Program-made: the position numbers and the translations under genes
In this document: one piece after another, positions 1 to 7,205 of the stretch
How positions within the stretch are numbered: the stretch's first letter is position 1
How the letters are laid out: every line of letters starts with the position of its first letter
Source: an uncultured Rickettsiaceae bacterium
Lineage (GTDB): Bacteria; Pseudomonadota; Alphaproteobacteria; Rickettsiales; Rickettsiaceae
Direction: 5' to 3'
NCBI GenBank assembly: GCA_905479885.1
Contig: CAJQOE010000072.1
Coordinates: 1-15,678 of the forward strand
Length of the DNA: 15,678 bases
The notes under the pieces: generated by a model
The model's input: the letters and a program-made list of their open reading frames with translations, nothing else
Told to the model about the DNA's origin: nothing
Databases searched by the model: none

Positions 1-297
1 TTAACTGTATTGTTAGAATTTATTCATTGATCTTATAGCAGAGCTAATTTTTTCCAGTTTTATATAAAAAATAATGTCTGGTAGCCGTTAATTTTTTAAA
101 GTTTTTTCAAAAAGCGTCCTTTTCGTTCAGACACTAGATAGGGTTAAAATAAATAAGACCCAGACATTAATGCCCGGGTCTTTATTTACAAATTCTTAGA
201 ATTTAACATTGCATATATTAACAAAGATAAAAGCTCTTCTAGCCCTTATTGAAAAAGTTGCTATATAGCTAATATCTTGCTTAAAATCACGTCTGAT
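1..297. other. Non-coding region downstream of rplS
   Basis: No open frame of convincing length or family resemblance is present on either strand. The stretch is strongly AT-rich. It contains the probable rplS terminator (155-182) and a 10-bp sequence, TAATGTCTGG, at 72-81 that recurs in inverted orientation at 160-169, partly inside the terminator stem. A short plus-strand frame open from position 1 to a stop at 28-30 could be the tail of a gene starting outside the window, but nine codons are too few to judge. Confidence 0.6.
155..182 (-). terminator. Probable intrinsic terminator of trmD-rplS
   Basis: Read on the minus strand, an 11-nt arm (AAGACCCGGGC) is followed by a 6-nt loop and a complementary arm, then a T-rich tail (TTATTTATTTT, overlapping the end of the stem). 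Two positions are A-C mismatches on the plus strand but become G-U wobbles in minus-strand RNA, so the stem pairs fully only in the transcript coming from rplS. It lies about 115 nt after the rplS stop, which is somewhat far but with no other candidate between. Confidence 0.65.
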
Positions 298-693
298 TTA
301 TGCTTTCTTCTTTTTAGCCTTGTCAGAAGTATAAGTTTTTCTTTCTTTAATTCTAGCAGCTTTACCACTTAATTCTCTTAGATAGAACAACTTAGCACGA
401 CGAACAACACCTCTTTTTACGACATCAATTGCCGCAACTATTGGAGAATATGTCATAAACCTTCTTTCAACACCTTCACCATGGCTAACTTTGCGCACAA
501 CAAATGAAGAAGTAAGACCACGGCTTCTTTTAGCAATAACTACGCCTTCATAAGCTTGTAACCTTGCATTAGCACCATCAATAACTTTAACGCTAACTCT
601 AACTGTATCTCCAGCTGTAAATTCTGGGATAGTTTTATTTTCTGTAAGCTTTCCAATTTGATCTTTTTCAAATTGTTCAATCATGTTTGTCAT
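298..693 (-). CDS. rplS: 50S ribosomal protein L19
   Basis: L19 is a large-subunit protein at the 30S-50S interface. The 131-residue product shows the family hallmarks: an N-terminal helix (IEQFEKDQIGK), the GDTVRVSVKV strand, the core QAYEGVVIAKRSRG followed by SSFVVRKVSHGEGVERRF and the RRAKLFYLR segment, then a lysine-rich tail ending in KAKKKKA. Length fits the family. The start at 693 is supported by AGGAG six bases upstream; an in-frame ATG three codons later lacks such spacing. The gene overlaps the end of trmD by 17 nt, so its ribosome binding site lies in trmD coding sequence and the two are almost certainly cotranscribed and coupled. It is the last gene before the terminator at 155-182. 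Confidence 0.97.
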   Translation of the reverse strand: MTNMIEQFEKDQIGKLTENKTIPEFTAGDTVRVSVKVIDGANARLQAYEGVVIAKRSRGLTSSFVVRKVSHGEGVERRFMTYSPIVAAIDVVKRGVVRRAKLFYLRELSGKAARIKERKTYTSDKAKKKKA

Positions 694-1399
694 TCTTAAC
701 TCCTAAATAATAATTTTCGTGACGCGCTCTAGTAACCCTAATGGACTCAGTCATTTTCCACTTCTCAATCCTAGCGTGATTTCCAGAAAGTAGCACTTCT
801 GGCACTTCTCGCCCCCTCCATACAGAGGGTTTAGTATAAAGCGGATGTTCAATCAATTGCAAACCATCAATTTCAACCTCAAAAGACTCCGCTTTTAATG
901 TCTCTTGGTTTGCAAGTACCCCTGGTAATAGCCTAACTACACTATCTAAAATAGTAATAGCTGCAACTTCGCCACCAGACAAAACATAATCACCTACGCT
1001 AATCTGTTGGACATTATACTCATCAATCACTCTTTCGTCAATACCTTCAAAGCGCCCACATAAAATAATTACGTTTTTATCTTGTACGATTTTTTTTGAA
1101 ACATCTTGAGTTAACGGTATACCACGCGGAGAGGGGTAATATATTGTAGCACCTGGGTGTGCATCTAAAGCCTTATCTAACGCGCTTCCTAGGACATCTG
1201 GACGCATTATTAAACCATTACCACCGCCACACGCTACATCATCTACGTTTTTATGCTTAGTTCGACCAAATTCACGAATATTTATGACATCTAGTGACCA
1301 ATAATTTTTCTCAAGACCTTTGCCCGCAAGAGAACAACCAAGAGGCCCTGGAAACATTTCCGGAAAAATTGTCAAAATTGTGACATGAAAATTGTTCAT
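677..1399 (-). CDS. trmD: tRNA (guanine-N1)-methyltransferase TrmD
   Basis: TrmD uses S-adenosylmethionine to methylate G37 next to the anticodon of tRNAs reading CUN, CCN and CGG, preventing +1 frameshifting. The 240-residue product has the SPOUT trefoil-knot signatures: PSPRGIPLTQ at about 89-98, LCGRFEGIDERV at 113-124 and SVGDYVLSGGEVAAI at 134-148, plus CGGGNGLIMRPDV near 57-69 and the Asp of EIDGLQLIEHPLY (about 178) expected for catalysis. The start at 1399 has a purine-rich GAGGGTGG upstream. Its C-terminal LGVK codons encode the AGGAG used by rplS. Usual partners rpsP and rimM are not next to it here. A tRNA-Pro whose G37 is an expected TrmD substrate lies about 330 bp away. Confidence 0.96.
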   Translation of the reverse strand: MNNFHVTILTIFPEMFPGPLGCSLAGKGLEKNYWSLDVINIREFGRTKHKNVDDVACGGGNGLIMRPDVLGSALDKALDAHPGATIYYPSPRGIPLTQDVSKKIVQDKNVIILCGRFEGIDERVIDEYNVQQISVGDYVLSGGEVAAITILDSVVRLLPGVLANQETLKAESFEVEIDGLQLIEHPLYTKPSVWRGREVPEVLLSGNHARIEKWKMTESIRVTRARHENYYLGVKNDKHD

Positions 1400-1652
1400 T
1401 TATCCACCCTCTCGTTACTTGCGCATCATCTATAATAACAGCGCCCATGCTATCAAAATGATAAACTATTAAAGTATCAGATAATATAGCACTCACTGCT
1501 CCAGATATAAATACAAATTCCCAAATAATGCCTATCGTACCATCAGTTCTCTTAAACGCACTCTTTAAAAAAATTTATTCAATCATCACTTAGAGCAGAA
1601 AAAGAATAAGATAATAATTTATTCGACAAAATTTTTATTGATTTAAAGCGAA

Positions 1653-1674
1653 GACTAAGTTATATATCTTAGTC
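1653..1674. repeat. Short inverted repeat
   Basis: GACTAAG (1653-1659) and CTTAGTC (1668-1674) form a perfect 7-bp inverted repeat around an 8-nt AT loop. No T-tract follows on either strand, so it is not an evident terminator. It lies between the divergently read trmD leader and the tRNA-Pro promoter and could be a protein-binding site; function is unknown. Confidence 0.4.
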
Positions 1675-1687
1675 ATCGTCATGCTCA

Positions 1688-1717
1688 TAGACACTCGAGA
1701 AGATATGATGATATACT
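1688..1717 (+). promoter_or_regulatory. Predicted promoter of tRNA-Pro
   Basis: TAGACA (1688-1693, five of six matches to the -35 consensus) and TATACT (1712-1717, five of six to -10) are separated by 18 bp. Initiation would fall just ahead of the tRNA 5' end at 1728, giving a very short leader. This is prediction by consensus only. Confidence 0.5.
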
Positions 1718-1727
1718 ACAAATATGT

Positions 1728-1804
<77 letters not shown>

Positions 1805-1811
1805 TTAATCC

Positions 1812-2699
1812 TTATTTTGCATCTACTATCAACTCATTGCTACACATACTTGTGTCTGATTCAGAATTTATCAGGCAATACGCCGCCTTGTCTGAAACCC
1901 ACCTACCATCTTGCTTCAAGCTTTGAATTTTCCTTTCTGCCACTTTTTCATCAAAATTTCTATCGGCATCTACATATATTTTAGTAAAATGTATGCCTAT
2001 AAATTCAATATTATGTTTTTTACAAAAGTTTTCTACTTGTATTAGTTTATTCAAGCGGTTATCTATGTGCATTATTTTTTTGGGCTGAAAATCAATCTTT
2101 TGTAAAAATAGTTCAATAATATCACCCTTAGGACGTCTAGAGGCAAAAATTACACTATTTTTATAAATAGATGGTGGCAGATCCATTCCCTGATAAGGAG
2201 ATGCGTCTAATAGCATCTCACTCGGAACAAAGCTTGAACTAAAATCAACACCCAATTTTTTTAACCTTTTTAACCGTAAATTTTCTCGGCTTTTCAGCCC
2301 CCCTACCACGCCTGTTTTACCGCTTGTAAGAGCTATGATTTTTATCCCTTTATTTTTAGCTTCAGTAATTATACCAGGGAGTGCAACATCAACCAGTACT
2401 GGTTCATAACTTGACAACACTATGCTCTCAAGCCTATGCGCCTCGTCGCGCCCATATTCATCTGCTATTTCCCTGAGGTGCTGTTTGAACCTGGGAACAT
2501 GCTTTGGGGATAAAATATGATCTTCTGGAGTATATATAACGCCTTTTACATCGAAGGTTATTAAATCTTCTTCTGTGAATTTTAGCATTTCTTCTCGAAC
2601 GAGATAAGCATCAGAAGTTTCTATCATTTTCGCACATACATAATTAGCATGAAACAACAATACACTGATAACAAATAAGTTTATAAAATGTTTCAGCAT
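1812..2699 (-). CDS. Secreted HAD-like protein (DUF2608-type)
   Basis: A 295-residue protein with an N-terminal signal peptide (hydrophobic residues 5-20, likely cleavage after VCA at 21-23), so probably periplasmic or exported. The rest resembles the HAD-superfamily proteins grouped as DUF2608, known mainly from intracellular bacteria and of undetermined substrate. HAD motif I is seen as ITFDVKGVIY (nucleophile-position D50), motif II as IIALTSG (T125/S126), a motif III lysine as RPKGD (K191) and motif IV as IMHIDNRLNKL (D213, N214). Two acidic residues usual in HAD phosphatases are changed: the Asp two residues after the nucleophile is Lys52, and the second Asp of motif IV is Asn214, so phosphatase activity is doubtful. 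The ATG at 2699 has AGGGA upstream. It is the last gene of the long minus-strand run, 21 nt after the GNAT gene. The family call is by recognition of pattern only. Confidence 0.7.
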   Translation of the reverse strand: MLKHFINLFVISVLLFHANYVCAKMIETSDAYLVREEMLKFTEEDLITFDVKGVIYTPEDHILSPKHVPRFKQHLREIADEYGRDEAHRLESIVLSSYEPVLVDVALPGIITEAKNKGIKIIALTSGKTGVVGGLKSRENLRLKRLKKLGVDFSSSFVPSEMLLDASPYQGMDLPPSIYKNSVIFASRRPKGDIIELFLQKIDFQPKKIMHIDNRLNKLIQVENFCKKHNIEFIGIHFTKIYVDADRNFDEKVAERKIQSLKQDGRWVSDKAAYCLINSESDTSMCSNELIVDAK

Positions 2700-2720
2700 A
2701 TGTCCCTACTACTACAAATA

Positions 2721-3275
2721 TTATCCAGCCACCCTTCCATACATATAGTAGTCTTTATGCTGCCCTTCTACAACCTCATATTGTTTTAAAACGCCTTCTT
2801 GTTTAAAGCCGCATCTTTCTAGCACTTTGATTGATTTTTCATTATCCGTAATAACAGTAGCTTGCACTCTTACTATCTCAAGGCCATGGTCAGCAAATTT
2901 CAATATCCCTTTAATTGATTTAAGCATTATACCCTTCCCCCAATAATCAGGGCTGAGGTCATAACTAATTTCTGCTCTAGAATTTGGGAACGAAATTAAA
3001 TTAAACCCCGCTGTGCCAATCATTTTATTAGTATCCTTAAGCGCGATAGCCCAATATATACTCCTTTTCGTGGGAAATAAACTCCCCCAATATTGCACTT
3101 CTTCTACCGCCTTCTCTAAATTTTCTGGCATATTATCTTTAGTTAAAAACCCTTCCATTTCTTTTCTGCTCATATAATCGAAATAATCTTGGGCATCACT
3201 TACTTCGATCTCGCGCAGTATTATATCCCCTAAATCCAGAGCAGGAAAAGCATTGAAAAAATATTGTATATTCAC
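2721..3275 (-). CDS. GNAT-family N-acetyltransferase (RimJ/RimL-like)
   Basis: This 184-residue protein fits the RimJ/RimL-type GNAT fold, which transfers acetyl from acetyl-CoA to an amino group. The order is an N-terminal ILREIEVSDAQDYFDYM segment, a WAIALKDTNKMIGTAGF beta hairpin, motif A with SPDYWGKGIM (about 108-117) for the coenzyme A pyrophosphate, then VITDNEKSIKVLERCGF (141-157) and a C-terminal DYYMYG strand. The substrate cannot be told; ribosomal proteins, antibiotics or small molecules are all possible for this family. The start is GTG at 3275, supported by GAGG seven bases upstream, which lies in the last codons of queC; only 3 nt separate the two genes, implying coupling. A link to queuosine synthesis is not implied by the family. 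Confidence 0.88.
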   Translation of the reverse strand: MNIQYFFNAFPALDLGDIILREIEVSDAQDYFDYMSRKEMEGFLTKDNMPENLEKAVEEVQYWGSLFPTKRSIYWAIALKDTNKMIGTAGFNLISFPNSRAEISYDLSPDYWGKGIMLKSIKGILKFADHGLEIVRVQATVITDNEKSIKVLERCGFKQEGVLKQYEVVEGQHKDYYMYGRVAG

Positions 3276-3278
3276 AAA

Positions 3279-3971
3279 TTACCTCACATAAGCTATTGGA
3301 TCTTCTAGATGATTGTCCTTAAATGCCTTCAAACGTGTTAAACAAGCATGGCATTTAGCACAGGAATTACCATCCGATGTAGGATCATAACAAGAAATAG
3401 TATCAGAATAATTTACACCCAATTTTATACCTTCAGCAACTATTTCACTTTTAGACATCTTAATTAATGGCGCGATAATGGAGATTTTTTCACCCTCCAC
3501 ACCAGCTTTTGTTGCAAGGTTAGCCATCTTCTCATAGCTTTTAATATATTCGGATCTACAATCTGGATAGTTAGCTGAATCTGTACTATGGGCGCCTATA
3601 AAAATATTATTAGCACCAACAACTTCTGCATAACCAAGGGCATAACTTAAAAAAATAGTATTTCTAGCAGGCACATAAGTCACCGGAATATTATTGCCCA
3701 AATCATCAGCTGTTTTATATTTAGGGACATCTCCACCTCCAGATACTAGGGCAGAAGAAGTAAATGCAGATAAATCTAAATCAACAATTCGATGCTCTTT
3801 TACATTATATTTAGCAATAAATTGTTTTATTTTATTGAGTTCAATAACATGATTTTGCGCATAATTAAAACTAAGTGCATAAATATCAAATCCTTCTTTT
3901 TTTATCATCGCCAAGACGGTTGAAGAATCAACTCCTCCACTTACTAAGATTACTGCTTTTTTATTCACCAT
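3279..3971 (-). CDS. queC: 7-cyano-7-deazaguanine synthase QueC
   Basis: QueC converts 7-carboxy-7-deazaguanine to preQ0 using ATP and ammonia, a cytosolic step towards queuosine at tRNA position 34. The 230-residue protein has the PP-loop SGGVDSST (11-18), the segment SFNYAQNHVIEL (usual form FNYGQRH, so two positions differ), PARNTIFLSYALGYAE, IGAHSTDSANYPDCRSEY (125-142), and a C-terminal zinc site of four cysteines at about 194, 204, 207 and 210 (SCYDPTSDGNSCAKCHAC). It is complete. It follows queE after 65 nt and precedes the GNAT gene by 3 nt. The binding site upstream of the ATG is weak (AAAGG close to the start). No preQ1 riboswitch-like structure was recognised in the 65-nt gap. Confidence 0.96.
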   Translation of the reverse strand: MVNKKAVILVSGGVDSSTVLAMIKKEGFDIYALSFNYAQNHVIELNKIKQFIAKYNVKEHRIVDLDLSAFTSSALVSGGGDVPKYKTADDLGNNIPVTYVPARNTIFLSYALGYAEVVGANNIFIGAHSTDSANYPDCRSEYIKSYEKMANLATKAGVEGEKISIIAPLIKMSKSEIVAEGIKLGVNYSDTISCYDPTSDGNSCAKCHACLTRLKAFKDNHLEDPIAYVR

Positions 3972-4036
3972 AAACCTTTACTTTTTATCCTAGATAATTA
4001 TAAAAGCTGTAAAAGCAGCTGGCAAGTTTTTTTAAA

Positions 4037-4714
4037 TTATTCTATGCCAAGATTTTTATGTATCTGATATGACAGACGATAACCATTATTAATTGCTAAA
4101 TCCACCGCCATTTGCTGGTTTTTTGCATTTATTTTAGCATCATACTCATCCATGGCTTGCACAAAAACTGGAATATTATATTCAAGCTGCCCCAACTCTG
4201 GAACAGATGCATAAAATTCTATATTACCAGATATCAAAAATTTAAACGCAGTTACCCTTGGCAGCAAATCTTGTTGAACCGACAAGTATTTATTATTAGA
4301 TACTTTGGGAGAACAAATAATATCAACATCTTTAGGAATTTCTCGATAAAGTGTACCGTTTGTTTCAATTTGTACAGCAAACCCCGAAGATAACAAGTCT
4401 TCACAAAGCCTATTAATAGGTTGACGAAATGGCTCTCCACCAGTTATTATAACCAAAGCAACAGAACGTATAGATTTACTATTCAAGCTTAATTTTTCAA
4501 TAGTGTCTACTATCTCAGATAAAGCATATTTCTGGTAATCTTCAAACTCAGTATCACAAAAACTACACGCTAAATTACAACCACCAAGACGAATAAATAT
4601 AGCTGGTAAACCAGCATGCGGCCCTTCACCTTGCAAGGTTTTAAAAATATTTTTAACCAATAAGCTTGTTCCATCACCCATTATTGCTGGGCGCTTGGGA
4701 TTATCTCCTAACAT
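4037..4714 (-). CDS. queE: 7-carboxy-7-deazaguanine synthase QueE
   Basis: QueE is a radical SAM enzyme that rearranges 6-carboxytetrahydropterin to 7-carboxy-7-deazaguanine, the step before QueC. The 225-residue product has KNIFKTLQGEGPHAGLPAIFIRLGGC, the [4Fe-4S] motif CNLACSFC (Cys46, 50, 53; CX3CX2C), and the SAM-binding ITGGEP near residue 90. The start at 4714 is chosen because GAGGT lies about seven bases upstream, inside the last codons of mraY; an internal ATG at residue 12 would also keep the core. Only 4 nt separate it from mraY, so queE appears joined to the cell-wall operon. queD, which supplies its substrate, is not in the window. Confidence 0.95.
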   Translation of the reverse strand: MLGDNPKRPAIMGDGTSLLVKNIFKTLQGEGPHAGLPAIFIRLGGCNLACSFCDTEFEDYQKYALSEIVDTIEKLSLNSKSIRSVALVIITGGEPFRQPINRLCEDLLSSGFAVQIETNGTLYREIPKDVDIICSPKVSNNKYLSVQQDLLPRVTAFKFLISGNIEFYASVPELGQLEYNIPVFVQAMDEYDAKINAKNQQMAVDLAINNGYRLSYQIHKNLGIE

Positions 4715-4718
4715 TTTA

Positions 4719-5807
4719 TTACCTCAGCTTCAATGAAGATAAACCAATAAGCGCAAAGATAATAGCCAATATCCAAAACCTAGTAACTACTTTAGATTCT
4801 GGCCAACCTTTTTTTTCAAAATGATGGTGCAGTGGAGCCATTAAAAAAACACGCTTACCACCAGTCCTTTTATAATAATAAACCTGTATTATTACTGACA
4901 GCGTCTCTATTACAAAAACTCCCCCAATAATACATAGTGTTAACTCATGTTTGGTAATTACACTAATTGTTCCAAGTACACCACCCAAAGACAAACTCCC
5001 AGTATCTCCCATAAAAATCTCAGCAGGTTGCGCGTTATACCATAAAAAACCAAGAGAACTACCAATGATAGCAGAACATAAAACCGTTAATTCTCCCACG
5101 TGTGGTACATATATAATTTGCAAATAATTAGCATAAATACTATGCCCCACTAGATAAGAAATCAAAGCAAATGAGGCCATAGCAATCGCAGTCGTACCAA
5201 TAGCTAGGCCATCCAGGCCATCCGTTAAATTAACTGCATTTGAAGAACCTATAATAACTACCATGGTAAATGGTATATAAAAATACCCTAAATCCAGGAA
5301 TAGTTTTTTAAAAAATGGAAATGACAACAAAGTCGCATATTCCGGTTTTGCATAATACTGAATGGCTATGAAAGCAATAATACTCACAAGAAATTGCATG
5401 ATTAATTTCATCTTGCCACTAATGCCACGATAATTGTTTTTGCTTACCTTGGTATAATCATCCATAAACCCTAGCGCACCGAAAGTAATCAACACAAACA
5501 AACAGATCCAAATATATGGGTTAGCTAAATTAGCAAATAACAGGGTGGACAAAATAGTTGAAGACAAAATCATCAAACCGCCCATAGTTGGAGTGCCAGC
5601 TTTGCTGAAATGACTTGCTGGACCATCTTCTCTAATTGGCTGACCATTCTTTTGTACACCACGCAAATAAGTGATCAATTTGGGGCCAAGCAAGAAACAA
5701 ATACTCATGCTAACTAAAATAGCAAGGCCACTCCTGAAAGTAATATAAGTAAAAAGATTAGCTAAATGTGAATTATGTCCATATGGCGCTAAAAGATTAT
5801 AAAACAT
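4719..5807 (-). CDS. mraY: Phospho-N-acetylmuramoyl-pentapeptide transferase MraY
   Basis: MraY is the polytopic inner-membrane enzyme that transfers phospho-MurNAc-pentapeptide to undecaprenyl phosphate, making lipid I. The 362-residue protein has the expected signatures: FSKAGTPTMGG (68-77), MDDYTKVSKNNYRG with the Mg-binding pair D116/D117, SSNAVNLTDGLDGLA (188-202), FMGDTGSLSLGG with D268, and APLHHHFEKKGW with the histidine triad at 327-329, amid about ten hydrophobic helices. Length is normal. The ATG at 5807 overlaps murF by 11 nt and uses AGGAG written inside the murF C-terminal codons. murD would normally come next in a dcw cluster; here queE does. Confidence 0.98.
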   Translation of the reverse strand: MFYNLLAPYGHNSHLANLFTYITFRSGLAILVSMSICFLLGPKLITYLRGVQKNGQPIREDGPASHFSKAGTPTMGGLMILSSTILSTLLFANLANPYIWICLFVLITFGALGFMDDYTKVSKNNYRGISGKMKLIMQFLVSIIAFIAIQYYAKPEYATLLSFPFFKKLFLDLGYFYIPFTMVVIIGSSNAVNLTDGLDGLAIGTTAIAMASFALISYLVGHSIYANYLQIIYVPHVGELTVLCSAIIGSSLGFLWYNAQPAEIFMGDTGSLSLGGVLGTISVITKHELTLCIIGGVFVIETLSVIIQVYYYKRTGGKRVFLMAPLHHHFEKKGWPESKVVTRFWILAIIFALIGLSSLKLR

Positions 5808-7182
5808 CCTTAACTCCTAAATGCTGTGCAACTTTATCAAGTTGCATCCCTCTAGAACCCTTGATCAATATAAGCTCATCACCTTGAATATATTTATCAA
5901 TTTCCTTTATTAAGGCATTAACATCAGGATAACATTGAACCATTATATTACCTGGTAAATCTTCCTGAATTTGTGGCATCACGCTTCCTATTAGAAATAG
6001 TTTTGACATTCCAGAGTTTGCTATATATGGCACCATACGTTTATGCAGCGATAATTGCTCTGCACCAAGCTCTGCCATGTCACCCAAAACCGCTATTTTA
6101 TTTTCATCAGAAAATTGTGCAAAATGCTCTAATGAAGCCTGCAATGATTGTGGATTAGAATTATAATAATCACATATAATTCTATATGATTTAGTCCCTT
6201 GCTTTAAAGATATTAAGCGCCCTCTGCCCAGCAATGCTTCAAATGCAGATATTGTAGTCGCTGCTGGTTCTAAATCTAAGTCCAATGCATGCACTACAGC
6301 AAAAGCCGCCGCAAAATTTTCAGCCAAGTGAATAGGGATTATATTGTTTATTATTATTTCTATAGATTCATCTTCAACATCATATAATAATCTAGTGCTT
6401 TGATCATCAAGCAATTCATGCGAAACAAAACGCACACCTGAACTTTGGTGTGTACCAAACGTTTGCACGTTTTTTAACCGCGCAGCATCTATATTTTTTA
6501 CGCACCGGCTATATACATCAATATCACGATTAATAATGGCAACACCTTCATTAATATCAAGACCTTCAAAAATCTCACATTTTGCATCAGCTATTTCTTT
6601 AACCGAATCAAAAAATTCCAAATGCCCTTCTGAAATCGTAGTGATTACTGCAATATCTGGAATCACTTGGTTACTAAGAGCACTGAGTTCTCCCTTTGCA
6701 TTCATACCCATTTCAATAACTGCATACTCTGTATTATCTGGCATAGAAGCCAATGTTAACTGCACACCCAAAGAATTATTAAATGTTCCATGACTAGCAT
6801 GCACATTACCATAAGCTCCAAGCATAATCTTAATTGCCTCTTTTGTACTAGTCTTACCAACGCTACCAGTGACCGCTATAATTTTTGCTTTCGATATGCG
6901 ACGTTTATATTCTGATAATAACAAAAGCGCGTCTAAAGTATTTTCTACTTTAATCAATCTTTCCTTTGTTATATTGGGTATATCTTGTGAGACAATCGCT
7001 GCACTAGCAGCACGCTCTAGTGCATCAACAACAAAATCATGACCATCTCTTTTGCCGGGTAATGCTATAAACAAATCCCCTTCTTCTATATTTTGAGAAT
7101 TAAACTGCACTTTGCCATAACCCGCATTAGGTAATAGTTTAACTGATAATGCAGTTTCAATTTGTTTTGTTTTCCAGATCAT
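5797..7182 (-). CDS. murF: UDP-MurNAc-tripeptide--D-Ala-D-Ala ligase MurF
   Basis: MurF is the cytosolic ATP-dependent Mur ligase that adds D-alanyl-D-alanine to the UDP-MurNAc tripeptide, completing the pentapeptide used by MraY. The 461-residue protein shows an N-terminal substrate domain (NSQNIEEGDLFIALPGKRDGHDF), the central ATPase P-loop VTGSVGKTSTKEA (104-116), HGTFNNSLGVQLTLA, VIEMGMNAKGEL, and the C-terminal domain with CDYYNSNPQSLQASL, VLGDMAELG and ILIKGSRGMQLD, all typical of MurF rather than MurE or MurC. The ATG at 7182 is 23 nt after murE with a weak AGAG upstream. The C-terminal LGVK codons encode the mraY Shine-Dalgarno. Confidence 0.97.
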   Translation of the reverse strand: MIWKTKQIETALSVKLLPNAGYGKVQFNSQNIEEGDLFIALPGKRDGHDFVVDALERAASAAIVSQDIPNITKERLIKVENTLDALLLLSEYKRRISKAKIIAVTGSVGKTSTKEAIKIMLGAYGNVHASHGTFNNSLGVQLTLASMPDNTEYAVIEMGMNAKGELSALSNQVIPDIAVITTISEGHLEFFDSVKEIADAKCEIFEGLDINEGVAIINRDIDVYSRCVKNIDAARLKNVQTFGTHQSSGVRFVSHELLDDQSTRLLYDVEDESIEIIINNIIPIHLAENFAAAFAVVHALDLDLEPAATTISAFEALLGRGRLISLKQGTKSYRIICDYYNSNPQSLQASLEHFAQFSDENKIAVLGDMAELGAEQLSLHKRMVPYIANSGMSKLFLIGSVMPQIQEDLPGNIMVQCYPDVNALIKEIDKYIQGDELILIKGSRGMQLDKVAQHLGVKDVL

Positions 7183-7205
7183 TTGCTCTATTTTATAATT
7201 TTTTA

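Larger units (their letters stand above)
1400..1727. other. Intergenic spacer upstream of trmD and tRNA-Pro
   Basis: No recognisable gene. The minus strand holds a frame open from 1574 down to 1311 that runs into trmD in another frame; it has no ATG near its beginning (first usable start is a GTG at 1496), no clear ribosome binding site and no family resemblance, and it does not resemble RimM, the usual neighbour upstream of trmD. A 17-codon ATG frame on the minus strand near 1630-1683 has no binding site either. The trmD-rplS promoter should lie here. TTGTCG followed after 15 bases by TATTCT on the minus strand, near 1600-1626, is a weak candidate with short spacing. Confidence 0.5.

Noticed and set aside
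3972..4036. Possible preQ1 riboswitch or terminator in the queE-queC gap, with AGCTG/CAGCT arms.
   Set aside because: The 5-bp arms are too weak for a terminator and no preQ1 aptamer pattern is visible; the genes are consecutive members of a run.
4112..4393. Plus-strand open frame opposite queE.
   Set aside because: It is antisense to a complete, recognisable queE, shows no family resemblance and no ribosome binding site. The same applies to plus-strand frames at 5973-6158, 6536-6793, 8645-8938, 9620-9823, 10169-10504 and 11295-11681.
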